Assembly: GCA_014529385.2 (NCBI GenBank)
Contig: CM043967.1
Span: forward strand, 133,416,682 to 133,480,681
Length of the DNA stretch: 64,000 nucleotides
DNA from: Adiantum capillus-veneris
Lineage: Eukaryota; Streptophyta; Polypodiopsida; Polypodiales; Pteridaceae
Reading direction: 5' to 3'
Positions 43,621 to 54,722 of the stretch are shown piece by piece (the first letter of the stretch is position 1; each line of letters begins with the position of its first letter). A model generated the notes under the pieces. It was given only the letters and a program-made list of their open reading frames with translations, made no database searches and was not told the origin of the DNA. A program made the position numbers and the translations under genes.

Positions 43621-44319
43621 TTAACTAGGACGTATGAATCCTCTAGCCACCAACTCCGTGAGTTGTCGCTCTAACTCTTCCTCTTGTGACTTGTTCAAAC
43701 GGTAGGGAGCCTTACTGACCCGTTGTGCCTCCTCCAGAAGCTCGATGCGATGGTCCTCCGGCCGCTCCGGTGGGAGACGAGGAAGAAGATCATCCTGCAA
43801 AAAGAGTTGTTTAAATTTCGTAAACATCTCCGAATACTTACCTGGAGCCTGAATGCTCTGGGAAACTGGAGCAGCATAAATGAACGCCGCTTGTGGTCCT
43901 CGTCGTAATTCACGCTTTACCTGTACATGCGAGATGAGAGGCAAAGAATGCAAGCCCTCCTCAGCACGAATGATGAGGGGGGAATCAGATTTGGCATGTA
44001 AAATGAGAGTGTTAGCTTCAAAATTAATGAGAGCGTTGACTTCACGAAACCGTTTTATGCCCAAAATCATATCACATCTTGAGAGAGGAGACACGAGAAA
44101 TTTCCTACGAAAAGAAGCTTGCTGAATGGTAAACATCACATCAAGGCACTCCTTCGTGATGAGAGAGTCCATACTAGGAGCGAAGCTAGAAACCTCGAGA
44201 GGAGATTTCTGACTACCCTCTAGGCGAGCGCTCTCAACAAGAGGGGGACTAATCACATCATGCATACTACTTGGATCAAACAATATGATGAAACGCTGTC
44301 TTTTACATGACCATAACAC
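43621..44319 (-). pseudogene. M2 protease and linker to RT
   Basis: Opens after a one-base loss near 44300. The active site reads LFDPSSMHDVIS (D-P-S; M1 has D-P-G). Continues KFLVSPLSRCDMILGIKRFR and into PERPEDHRIELLEEAQRVSK, PYRLNKSQEEELERQLTEL and GFIRPS, where a lost base ends it. Confidence 0.9.
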
Positions 44320-44562
44320 TTCAAGAGAGATTCATCAATGTGCGTGTCAGAGTTAGGAGAAGATGCTGGTTGTGTTGTGACAGTTTGTGGTAGTTGTGGG
44401 TGCCTTTGGTTCTTTAGGTGGGACTGTCTTATGATAGTTTTTCTTAATGTGACCCTTAATGTGATATTGAAAACATCTACTTTCTTTCGCATAAATCACT
44501 TGTTCTTCCGCCGTGATGTATCCTCCTATAATTCCTTGAGAAGCTTTTTCATCAGGGGTTAG

Positions 44563-45693
44563 CTAAGGTTTTGCAGGTGCTTTAGCTTTACCCTTAGATT
44601 CATTGTGAGAGTTCTTTTCCGAGGAATTAGAGGAAAAAGGGCTAGAAGAATTACCATTCTTACCGTTCTGTGTGGTCTGAGAATTCTGAGATGTCTCTTT
44701 AGAAGACTTGTTCTCCTTAGGCTTTCCCTTGTTGTGCTTCATCTCTTGGGCGAGAGCGATTGCTACCGCCTTGTTGAGATCCGCGGGGTCAAAGACTTCA
44801 ACATCAAACTTGATGTATTCGTCTAACCCTAAGAGAAAAGCCTCTTTGCGCTCATCATTCGACTTTCGTAGTTGAGTGCCTAGCTGCAAAACACGGTTAG
44901 AAAAAGACATGACTGGCATACCATGTTGCTTGAGATTACGCCAATTCTCTTTCAAGCGTGCAAGATACTGAGGTGGCATAAACCGCGCCTTGAGCTTGTA
45001 TTGGAAATCAGCCCAACTAAAAGAGAGGGGCGTGAAATCTTCGGCTGCCTCTAGGTGCGCAGCTAGCTGTGCCTCTTGCCATGCATGGTACCAATTGATG
45101 GTATCACCGGCAAGGTACATAGCTGCCGTCAAAACTTTGCTATTTCCTATTTTCTTAGTTGTCGCAAAATAAGCATTAAATTGATGCAACCAAGAATGAA
45201 TAACTGTAGCATCCGTCTTACCGTCATACTTACTGAAAGTCAACTTTTCTGTGACTGGAGGATTGGAATCCGCGTCGTGGCTTGCGCCACTTGGCGAACT
45301 TCCCCGATCTTTGGGTGGATCTGTCTTCGAGGCTAGGACTTGGGCAATAAATTCTTGATTGCGAAGCTCCCTTTGAGCTTCACGCTCGGCCTCCATAGCC
45401 AATCTATGGGCAGCACGATCGGCCTCCAATGCTGCGTTTCTTGCTGCGGCTTCTTCCTTCCTTAGTTCTTTTCTTTCTTTTCTTGCGTCGCGCTCGCGCT
45501 CCAAAGCAAGGCGCTTGTCTTCCTGTCGATCCATCATGGCCATCATTTGCTTCATCATTGCCTCCATACGGTCTGGCGTAGATGGCAAAGGAGGAAGGTT
45601 GGAAAAACCTCCTGGTGGGGAGAATCCTTCGTCGCCTCTCTCATGCTCATCACCTGAAGGCAAAGTATCCATGCCGCTTTGGGTGACGACCAT
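44563..45693 (-). pseudogene. M2 gag
   Basis: 376 codons from ATG 45693 (MVVTQSGMDTLPSGDEHERG). Residues about 45-125 are highly charged Arg/Glu/Ala, likely coiled coil. Residues about 150-290 are the gag core (KLTFSKYDGKTDATVIHSWL, NWYHAWQEAQLAAHLEAAED, KARFMPPQYLARLKENWRNL). An Asn/Ser linker follows, then TAG at 44563-44565 where M1 has Lys. The knuckle beyond (44470-44510) reads CFQYHIKGHIKKNY, with two Cys changed to Tyr. Gag would form the particle around element RNA. Confidence 0.92.
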
Positions 45694-46150
45694 GCACTAT
45701 GATCTTGTGGTCTTAAGCTCGCGAGGAACTTGGTTCTTGAGGGTCTTGAGGTTCTTGAGGTTCTTGAGGTCCTTGATTCGTGAGAATCTTGGGTTCTTCA
45801 GGTTCTTGAGGGTTTCTTTTGCTTGCAAATCGCGTTGGAGAAGGATCTTCTCTTCACCTGAGTTCTACTCCTTTCTGCGGGCACACCCCTTGGCGGCCTT
45901 GCACTCACACCAAGGTTGCTTTTTCCCACCTCACGTCGATTGGCCGGCCGCGAAGTGCACGGTCCGCTCTCAATGAGTGAAAAGAGACACAAGGGGAGGC
46001 TGGACAAGCCCTTCTTTCTTGGGATTCGTGTCACTCTTCAACAAAACACGATTAGGAATCGCCATGCCCAAGTAAACTTGGGTTCGTGCGATCGCAACAA
46101 GCAAAAAAAATTTGTGGTTCTTCCCTTGAGTATTGCAAAACACTTCCAAA
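45694..46150 (-). other. M2 untranslated leader
   Basis: 457 bases between primer site and gag. Includes a run of GGTTCTTGAG repeats (45730-45815) and the GGCCGGCC block. Confidence 0.85.
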
Positions 46151-46162
46151 GCTCTGATACCA
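46151..46162 (-). promoter_or_regulatory. M2 primer-binding site
   Basis: Minus-strand TGGTATCAGAGC. Confidence 0.93.
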
Positions 46163-46163
46163 A

Positions 46164-47462
46164 TGTAAGGTGCAGCGGAATGAATGTTGTATTTTTTCAA
46201 GATTAGTGATCTTTATTGCTCAAGGTTCCTTTTAGTTCTTTAGGGAAAGAGAGAGCTTTCCATCTGGTAGAGTGCTGTGGTCACGACAAAGTGGGTGGAT
46301 GTTGTGCGTGCAAGTGAATGAGACTAAGAGAAGGAGAGAGAAAGTTACGACACCGAGAGGTTGTAAACCCTCCTCCGAAGGCCCCACTCTCGTCGGCGAG
46401 AGTGGTCCACTTGAATGCACGAAAGAGTACAATGCGAATGCAAAGGACTGATGCTATTGGACTATGCCCATGACGACGACGGTGATGACGACGATGGAGA
46501 CGACGACGACATCGTAGCTGAAACTGGGACTGTTTATGGCTGATCTGGACTGTTTCCTACTGCTGAATTTGACTGTCCTTGAGAGGGCTGAACTGATGAA
46601 GAAAATCGCTGGTATAGCTGCTGAAAGAAAACGCTGGTTTCTAGGGTTTGCTGCGTTTTTGAAGGGGACTGTTGGTGGCTGAAAAACTGAGTCTCTGCTG
46701 CGTTTCAGGGGCTGGATCGCTGGGGATGCAAGGCTGATTTTCCTGCAGTTTCAAGGCTGGTTCTGGCTGCGTTTTTGTGACTGGAAACGCTGCTGAATTT
46801 CCCAAGCAAGGCTAGCGATGGAAGGACTTATCTGCTGCTGCCCGCTGATGGTGAGAAACCTCCAATGCTGATGGTGACTGTCTAGCGTTAGTGTCTTTGA
46901 AAAACGTTGTTGAGAGCAGGAATAAACGCCAGGTCTATGGTCTTGCTGGCGATGATGGCTGGATGGGGAAAACGCCAGATGGGGGAGGAAGCAAGCTGTG
47001 GACAAAACGCTGGCTGATGGGGTGTGGCCTCGCCAAGGGTAGGAGAGGTTCTTGTTGAGAGAGGGAGGGAACACCTGCTGCTTGGGGAAGCCTGTTGTGC
47101 TCTCTGTTCATCTGCCAATTAGTGCTAACTCGGGTTTGCTTATAAATTAACTTACCCAATTTGCCCTACTGACTACCCAACAAAAGTCACTTAATAAATA
47201 AGTGAAAAATGTCAAAAATAGGAAAAAATGGGATAAAGTCATCTGAAAAATCCCCAAACTGACTCTGATGGAATCTGATGGAAATGCTTATGCTTATGCA
47301 AGGTGCAACCAGAGGATATGCATCTATACTGAGTGACTGGGCATGCACGGTCTACGAATAGACTCACAAAAGTGCCAGATCTAACTTGACTGGACTTGAC
47401 GGGAACCCTGCTATGGTGTAGCTTGTCCACGGACACATAGGGTTGGGATGTGTCACGTGACA
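46164..47462 (-). repeat. M2 5' LTR
   Basis: Pairs with 39688-40968. It has an extra GACGGTGATGACGACGATGG-type stretch in the GAC array and lacks 10 bases near the right end. Minus-strand TATA-like element near 47130, AATAAA near 46210. Confidence 0.95.
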
Positions 47463-47467
47463 CACAA

Positions 47468-48453
47468 AGGTGTACAATGATGATGCATGGACCGATGCAA
47501 ATGAGGTCTATGTCGATGACGACGATGATGACTTTGGGGCTGATTTGGGTCTTCTTGTATCTGCTGTCCACAAGGGCTTAAGGGCTAAGAATTGGGGTGA
47601 TCTTGGTGGCTGAAAATCCCTGTTTAGTCGATGTTTCTAGGCTGAAATAAAACGCTGAGATCAAATGGTTCAGGCTGCGTTTTTGAAGGACTGCTGCCGG
47701 CTGAAAACGCTGAGGAATTGCTGCGTTTTTCAAGGGCTGAGACTGATGGTAAAAACGGTGAGGTTGCTTCAGTCAAGGCTGCGTTTACAGCTGAAAAGCT
47801 GAGGCAAAAACACTGCAGCCTACTGATGGTTTAGCGATCTAGAAAACGCTGGCTTTGGGAGGCTTTGAAGGGGGAAAACGCCAGGCAATGGTGTTGGAAT
47901 GGCGATGGCTGAATCTGGATAAACGCCAAGGGGATGGATCCTTATGGTGATGATGGAAACGCTGGCTGGTGGAGTGGCCTCGCCAAGGGCTTGGGGAGGG
48001 TCTTGCTGAGAGAGGGAGGGACACCTGTTGCTTGGGGAAGCCTGCTGTGCCTTTGCTCATCTGCCAATTTGTGCTAACTTGGGTTTGCTTATATATTAAC
48101 TTACCCAATTTGCCCTACTGAGTACCCAACAAAAGTCACTTAATAAATAAGTGAAAAATGTCAAAAATAGGGAAAAATGGGATAAAGTCATCTGAAAAAT
48201 CCCTAAACTGACTCTGATGGAATCTGATGGAAATGCTTATGCTTATGCAGTGTGCAACCAGAGGATATGCATCTACACTGAGTGACTGGGCATGCACGGT
48301 CTACGAATAGACTCACAAAAGTGCCAAATCACCTCTAATCTAAAACTGACTGGACTTGACGGAAACTCTGCTATGGTGTAGCTTGTCCACGGACACATAG
48401 GGTTCACCATAGCATGTCCACGGACACATAGGGTTGGGATGTGTCACGTGACA
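47468..48453 (-). repeat. M1 5' LTR, distal part
   Basis: Resumes AGGTGTACAATGATG after M2. Contains a 31-base tandem duplication (TGTCCACGGACACATAGGG at 48384 and 48415) absent from M1's 3' LTR, so it arose after insertion. Ends in TGTCACGTGACA. Confidence 0.93.
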
Positions 48454-49179
48454 ATTTGATGCAGAAAAACTACTTGTGTGTGACACAAGCGTTGAGAAAT
48501 AAGGTTTTGACAGAGTGCCACTGTCCACCTTTTTCGAGTCATCGCGGCATAGAAACCACCAGTGACAGGTGTGCAGTGGTTCTTCTACGGGCCGAGGATC
48601 AAAAAAGATGTGGACAAGTTTGTTTCATATATGCCAAAGGGTCAAGTTTGACAGGCATGAGGCACCAGGTCTTTTGCAACCTTTATTGGTCCCTAGCCAA
48701 CCATGGGAAAGTATAGTAATGGATTTCGTTTATTATCTTCCTAAGACTCCGAGTGGGCATGATGACATTTGAACAGTCATCGACAGATTTCATAAGCAGA
48801 CTGATTTTTTTTTTTCAGTCAAGAAGACAGTTAAGCCCGATCATTTGGCCAAACTGTTCACAGATTTTCCGATTACATGGTATGCCTGAGTCTATTGTTT
48901 CGGAGAGAGATCCCCGATTCACTAGTTTGTTGTGGAGAGCAATTTGGGAGAACATTGGCACGTCATTATCTGAACAAGTTTTGGCACATAAGGACAGAAA
49001 AGTTAAAGGACAGGTTGCAAGACGCTACTTGGTGAAGTTCAAGAACTATCTGCCTATGGATGCAAAGTGGATGGAAGAGCATGAATTGTCAGTGTCACCA
49101 AATGTATTGCAGCGTTACCTTGAAGCCTTTGGGTTACAACCTACTTATGCCCCAACCCAAGTGTGCAAAGGAGGGGTAA
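48454..49179 (+). pseudogene. Element P: integrase remnant and chromodomain, right part
   Basis: Resumes from M1's TSD with LMQKNYLCVTQALRNK, CHCPPFSSHRGIETT, a finger missing parts, PWESIVMDFVYYLPKTPSG, SIVSERDPRFTSLLWRAIW, then a jump (internal deletion) to SEQVLAHKDRKVKGQVARRY and LVKFKNYLPMDAKWMEEHEL, a chromodomain. The purine tract GCAAAGGAGGGGTAA (49165-49179) precedes its LTR. Confidence 0.87.
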
Positions 49180-50772
49180 TGATAGGGCTAGCGCATCAAA
49201 TGTACATATGAATTCAGTGTAATAGATGGAAATGACAAAAGTATGAAGGTCTTATTAAGTCATTTGTATCTATGTGTTACGACCTTTCTTGCGGATACAT
49301 GCGATGATAAAAGAGTGCTAACAACACAAGATCATCAGTGGCATGTATTTATGGTATGCAATCGAGGACGTTTGCGATTTCAAGATGGGGGTATGTCACA
49401 AGGACGTGGCAACTGTTAACTATGTCATGAGGACGCGGCAACTGCTAACCTTAGTTGTTGGTTTCTATTTTTGTTTTATTTTTGAGACCCTCTTTTTGAA
49501 GTTGCAAATGGTTGGACATTGTATGGCCAATGTGAACAGTAGATTCACCCGTAGACGGGAAGTGGGTCGGCACTGGAATTCGTATAATAAGAGGATGTCT
49601 AGGCTCAATTCAAGATCATGTAGGTCCCCCTGTCACACTTAGCAAGCTGGTGGATACTAGGAAGTGAACTCAATAAAGGCATCAAGCCAAGGTGGGTCAC
49701 TGGGGTCACCAAATGAAAGTACCCGACAGTTGGGCCATTTTGCATTTTTAGATGCGGTCCCAATGGGGATAGATGGTCAGAAGACTTGTGGGAGCCTAGG
49801 GAACTGCAATACTGGGCCATGAAATCTGTTCGCGTCATTACCTCCGAAATGACAAGGGGAACATTTGTAGAACTCTGCTGCAAAGTCAACTGGGCAACGA
49901 GTTGGGAGATTTTCAAGCGGCAACCCCGAAACAAGAAATTGCTTGTAAACGTGCCAAGTGGCACAATTTGGTGCACTTTCCTCTTGCAAAAAAATGGGCG
50001 CTGAATTTTAAGATGAGAGGAGCTTCATTTGCAGCTTGCCACAGGTTAAGAGCTATTGACTGCAAGCTTTCCCTCTCATGTATAGTGTGGTGCAAGAAGT
50101 CATGTCCTACACACCCCACACTGCTCTCTCTCTTCCCTACGTGCAGTAATGTGATGCCCCACAAGAGGGTCTATATTTGACTCATGTACAACTGTGTGGT
50201 TACATGTGTTTTTGCTGAGGCAAGAGCCTTCCTGAGCAGGAACAGGAGTAGCTGACTGTTGCTCTAAAAGCAGGCACTGGTGACGGTGATAACCTCACCG
50301 TATAGGTGCGATTTCAGCGCTGGTTATGCTCTATATTTTGACTGTTTTTCAGCCATTCGGACGCCATATTTCTTGGGAATAGTGCCCCACTGCTAGAGGG
50401 CAGTTCAAGGACTGTTTAGGGCTGAAAACAGGGCAAAAAACAGTAAATACAGCGTGCTGAATTTACTGTTTTTGGGCAGGAATCAGAGGGTTTATGCGAG
50501 TGGAAGTGAGTTCAGCAGGGGATTTGGTTTCGGGCAAGTTTTGGGGTTGTTATGGTGTCGAAATTTTGCCAAAACAGGTGGTATCTAGTTGGATACAGGC
50601 AAAGAATTCCCAGGACTCTTCTTTGTAATTACCCTCTTAAAGAGTAAAGAAATACCGAAAGGGACGCCAATTTTGGGGCCTACAGGTTGTCGGTGTCTGC
50701 TCGGAGCATTCTAGCTTCCGAGCCGTGTGTGTGCTTTAAGTGTTACTTCCCGCCGCAGGTTTCCTTTGCAAA

Positions 50773-50812
<40 letters not shown>

Positions 50813-50891
50813 ATTAAAGTAAAGAATTTCGGGTGAAAGCCAAAGGCTACCGCCCCACGGGCTTGTTTCACCCAAGATAAGATTTTTGGCA
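49180..50891 (+). repeat. P 3' LTR
   Basis: Starts TGATAGGGC after the purine tract. The right end is set by the first recognisable Q coding sequence and a TGGCA at 50887-50891, so it is approximate. Contains a short direct repeat (GGACGTGGCAACTG / GGACGCGGCAACTG, about 49404 and 49432), the shared AAATACCGAAAGGGACGCC...TTTTGGGGCC block (50650-50682) and a CT run. No gene seen. Confidence 0.7.
50776..50807. repeat. (CT)n microsatellite
   Basis: CT run of about 16 units in the P LTR. Confidence 0.95.
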
Positions 50892-51487
50892 GATTAGTAT
50901 GATCTAGATCTGGATATTGCTTTTGCCAAGGTACGCGAGGCTCTTGAGAAGTCTCAAGCAAGGCATAAGAAGGCAGTGGACAAGCATCGACGCGACTTGC
51001 AGCTGAAGGAGAATGATTGGGTGCTTTTATGGTTTGAGAAGGCACGCTTACGGAAACGAAAGGGTAAGAAGCGGCTTTTTCCAAAGCTAAGTATGCAATA
51101 TTATGGCCCTTTTGAAATTCAAGAGAAGATCAATGATGTATCCTTCAGATTGAAGTTACAGATACTTGGAAGATTCACACTACATTTCATGTGAGTTTGT
51201 TGAAAACCTTTCAAAGGTGAGGTGCCAGTGGAGAGGGAGCCTGAGGAGCAACGTGAAGTGGAAGAGAACGAGGGGATTCTTGTTCCGGAACAGATACTGG
51301 CTCACAAGGAAAGAAAAGTGAAAGGTAAAGTGAACGGCGGTTCTTAGTCAAGAACTATCTCGCATTGGATGCGAAGTGGATGGAGGAGGAAGATCTAGTA
51401 GATACTCCTCAGATACTGGAACTTTACCTTGAGGCTTTCGGTCTAGCTTCGATTATCCCGAGAGATCCCGGAGATAAGCAGGTTGAA
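50892..51487 (+). pseudogene. Element Q: X-like gypsy integrase tail
   Basis: Carries LDIAFAKVREALEKSQARHK, DLQLKENDWVLLWFEKARLR, KLSMQYYGPFEIQEKINDVS, then LVPEQILAHKERKVKG and DAKWMEEEDLVDTPQILELY (chromodomain pattern). Closest to X. N1 inserted at TTGAA (51483-51487); Q resumes at 60970. Q's 5' part is not next to it: P's LTR lies to the left. Confidence 0.88.
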
Positions 51488-52693
51488 TGTCACGTGCACA
51501 TCTAACCCTATGTGTATGTGGACAAGCTACTTCATGGCATGGGTTCAGTTCAGTTCACTTAGCCTAGGAAGTGATATGGCACTTTTGTGAGTCTCTTCGC
51601 AGACCGTGCATGTCCAGACACTTAGATTAGATGCATATCCTCTGGTTGCACACAGCATGGTCATCTGATTTCCATCAGGAGCATTTTTACAGTGCATAGA
51701 ACTATTTAGTATTTTCGCTATTTTTGACATCTTTCACATATTATTTTTAAGTGACTTTTGTTGGGAACTGTGTAGGGCAAATTAGCAAGTGAAGTATATA
51801 AGAAAACCTAGCGCTAGCACTTTCTGGCAGAAGAGGTAGCAGGAACTTCGGTTCAACAAGCAAATTCTCAGCAGGAACCCTCCCAGCAGACCTAGCGTTT
51901 TTGCACCAGCTGCAAAGCGTAGCGTTTTTGCACCAAGACCAAGATCAGCTCAGCGTTTTTGCATTGTAGCAGCCTGGCGACATCAAGACCACAGAACAGC
52001 CCTAGCGTTAGCAGATTCCCCGCAGCAGAACAGTTTTCAGCCCTAGCGTTTTTGGTTTGCAGATCAGCCTTGGCGTTCTGCAGATTCACCGCGACGGAAC
52101 ACCAAGAAGCATCAGCGTTTTCAGTTTTCAGTAGTCAGACATCGTAGAAGAAGTCCCAAACCTCACAGATCTCACCTTCCCGCAGCAGATGCTCGCCGCA
52201 CGGTCAGATCTAGCACAGTTTGCAGTTTCAGCCCGGAAAACGCAGATTTCAGCATCTGCGTTTTCAGCGCGTCGTCGTTGCATAGTCATCATCAACATCG
52301 TCACCGACATAGAGTCAAAATTCAGCAGATAAAGATTTGCAGATTTCAGCCCTTAGCGTTTTCGGATTTCAGCCCGTCTCGTCGTCGTACTCATCGTCGT
52401 CGGCAAGTCCAAAGCATGTAGTGATTTGTGCAATCAATAGTATATCGCTCTCGCCATAGAGAGTGGGGCCTTCGGAGGAGGGTTTGACATCATTCTGGTG
52501 TCGTATTCTTCTCTCTCTATCTCTCAGTCTTAGCACCTTCATTCACAGTGTTCATCACTTTGTTTGTGTTCATTGCACTCTCTCACTAAAGGAACGGAAG
52601 GCTCTCCCTTCCATAAGTAAAAGGAACCCTTGAGCACAGTTCGAAGCACTCATCTTGAGCAAAGTTCAACATTCACTTCCGTTGCACCTTACA
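51488..52693 (+). repeat. N1 5' LTR
   Basis: TGTCACGTGCACATC...GCACCTTACA. TATATAAG box at 51795-51802. From 51890 to 52370 AGCGTTTT and close variants occur about nine times. Confidence 0.92.
51795..51802 (+). promoter_or_regulatory. TATA box of N1 LTR
   Basis: TATATAAG; the same box is conserved in the opposite orientation in the M1, M2 and S1 LTRs. Confidence 0.65.
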
Positions 52694-52694
52694 T

Positions 52695-52706
52695 TGGTAT
52701 CAGAGC
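52695..52706 (+). promoter_or_regulatory. N1 primer-binding site
   Basis: TGGTATCAGAGC followed by TTTGG, one base after the LTR. Confidence 0.93.
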
Positions 52707-53152
52707 TTTGGTAGTGTTCTGTATCACTCAAGGAAAGAACCACAAGAACCACATAATGTTTTTTGCTTGTTGCGGTTGCACGTAACCCAAGTTACTTGGG
52801 CGTGTCGATTCCTAATCGTGTTTTTGAAGAGTGACAGGAAATCCAAGAAAGAAGGGCTTGTCCAGCCTCCCCTTGTTTCTCTTTTCACTCATTGAGAGCG
52901 GACCGTGCACTTAGCGGCCGGCCAATCGACGTGAGGTGGGAAAAAGCAACCTTGGTGTGAGCGCAAGGCCGCCAAGGTGCGCCCGCCGAAAAGAGTAGAG
53001 CTCAGGTAAGAGAAGATCCTTCTCCAACACAGATTGCAAGATCAAGAAGAACCTCAAGAATCTCAAGAACCTCAAGAACTCAAGAACCCAAGAACCCAAG
53101 ACCCACAAGAACCCAAGTTCCTCGTGACCTTAAGAACCCACTACTTCAGTTG
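52707..53152 (+). other. N1 untranslated leader
   Basis: 446 bases. Contains the GGCCGGCC block and a run of CAAGAACCTCAAGAA repeats (53035-53130), the same repeat seen on the other strand in M2's leader. Confidence 0.85.
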
Positions 53153-53230
53153 ATGGTCATCACCCGAAGCGGAATGGATACTTCGCATGGAGGTGGTGAG
53201 CGTGGGAGTGGCGAAGAAGAGTTTTCCTCA
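53153..53230 (+). pseudogene. N1 gag, first 26 codons
   Basis: ATG 53153: MVITRSGMDTSHGGGERGSG, parallel to M2's MVVTQSGMDT start. Split after EEEFSS by solo LTR S1; the frame continues exactly at 54420. Confidence 0.88.
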
Positions 53231-54414
53231 TGTTAGGTGCAGCGGAATGAATGTTTGCACTTTGCTCAAGATGAGTGCTCCGAACTGTGCTCAAGGTTCC
53301 TTTTGTTCTTATGGAAGGGAGAGCCTTCCGTTCTTAATGAGAGAATGCTATGATCACAAACAAAGTGAATGGACACTGTGCGTGCAAGTGTATGAGACTG
53401 AGAGATAGAGAGAGAAGAGAGAATACGACACCAGAGACGTTGTAAAACCCTCCTCCGAAGGTCCCACTCTCGTCGGCGAGAGTGGTCTACTTATGATTGC
53501 ACAATCTAGTACAAATGAATGCAAGTGACTGATGCAAATCTAAGCTATGTCGACAATGACGACGGGGACGGCGACGACGACCTAAGGGCTGAAATCTGCA
53601 ACCTTCTAACTGCTGTCCAAAAACGCTATGGGCTGAAATCTGCGACCGAGTCAAAAACGCTGATTCGGGGGCTCTTTTCTGTGGGTCTTTTGACGCTGAA
53701 AATCTGCAGGTTTACGGCTGAAAACTGAGGTTCATCATGGCTGAAAACTGAGGTCTCTACTGGGCTGAATCTGCTACACTTGAGGGGTATCTTGCTGGTC
53801 TTGATCTATTGCTGAGTCGCTGTGGCTGAGGCTAAAAACACAAGCTTGTTGATGTCAGAAACGCCAGCTGTTGTGCTCCAAAAACGCTAGGTGCAGGTTT
53901 CGTCGGCGGTGCAATCTGATGCAAAACGCCAGGCTGAGGATGTTGGCAAAAACGCTAGGTGAGGGAAGGGTCCATGGCGAAGGTCCTTGCTTGGAGGGAA
54001 TCTACCAAGGGTCTTGTGAGAAGTTGCTTGTTGAGCTTGGCTCCTGTTGCCTCTTCTGCCATTTAGTGCTAACTTTGGTTTGCTTATATATTTTCTTACC
54101 CAAATTGCCCCACCTACTTTTGTTGGAAAGTCACTTAAATTAATAAGTGAAAAATGTCAAAAATAGGGAATGTAGGCTAAAATCACTGGAAAATTCCTGT
54201 GACTGATTCTGATGGATTCTGATGGGAATGCTTATGATCATGCTGTGTGCAACCAGAGGATATGCATCTACACTAAGTGATTGGGCATGCACGGTCTACG
54301 AATAGACTCACAAAAGTGCCAGATCACTTCTAATCTAGCCTGACTGGACTGACTGAACCTTGATCATGCTGTAGCTTGTCCACGGACACATAGGGTTGGA
54401 TGTGTCACGTGACA
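53231..54414 (-). mobile_element. S1: M-family solo LTR inserted in N1 gag
   Basis: TGTTAGGTGCAGCGG...TGTCACGTGACA, 1,184 bases, TSD CCTCA (53226-53230 and 54415-54419). No internal region, so it formed by LTR-LTR recombination. Opposite orientation to N1. Confidence 0.93.
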
Positions 54415-54419
54415 CCTCA

Positions 54420-54722
54420 CCAGGAGTTTTTTCCGACCCTCCCCCTTCCCCATCTACGCAAAGGATTGCACTAACTCCTATGGAGGCTTTCGACAAGATG
54501 ATGATGGACAGGGAGCTAGAAAGCGACGAAAGTACGGCAGCCATAGAGCGTAAATACGAAGAAAGAATGACAGCCATAGCGCGTGAGCGCGAGCAAGCAG
54601 AAAGAAAGGCCAAAGAAAGCCTAGCCGAATTGGATCGCAAGTGCGAAGAAAGACGGTTAGCGTATGAAGAACAGAGAGCCCAACACATGCAAAAGTTGTT
54701 CCGACCCTTTTCAATTTTGTAG
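54420..54722 (+). pseudogene. N1 gag, continuation
   Basis: PGVFSDPPPSPSTQ, then MEAFDKMMMDRELES and a long Arg/Glu/Ala coiled-coil-like stretch to residue about 125 of the joined frame, closed by TAG at 54720-54722. Corresponds to the charged N-terminal region of M2 Gag; the gag core is missing. Confidence 0.87.

Larger units (their letters stand above)
39688..47462 (-). mobile_element. M2: Ty3/gypsy retrotransposon, youngest of the nest
   Basis: 7,775 bases, LTRs 39688-40968 and 46164-47462, perfect TSD CACAA (39683-39687 and 47463-47467), inserted in M1's 5' LTR. Same family as M1. LTRs differ at about 20 of 1,280 positions plus small indels (about 98% identity), the highest in the window. 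All gypsy domains are present but with several stops and shifts. Confidence 0.95.
25319..48453 (-). mobile_element. M1: Ty3/gypsy chromodomain-type retrotransposon, split twice
   Basis: Minus-strand element with 1.2-kb LTRs. Target duplication ATTTG lies at 25316-25320 and 48454-48458; the left LTR has lost or merged its TG with the duplicate. Joining the flanks restores P's frame (..MEGYL-MQKN..), which proves the boundary. Internal DNA holds gag, protease, RT, RNase H, integrase and a chromodomain-like tail in gypsy order. Y is inserted in its leader (TSD CTTTT) and M2 in its 5' LTR (TSD CACAA). The gag start and about 240 bases of leader seen in M2 are absent. Confidence 0.93.

Noticed and set aside
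32857-47462. Endogenous pararetrovirus (caulimovirus-like) origin for the RT genes
   Set aside because: True LTRs, 5-base TSDs, DDE integrase and chromodomain-like tails are present and no movement-protein or viral coat motif was seen; these are Ty3/gypsy elements.
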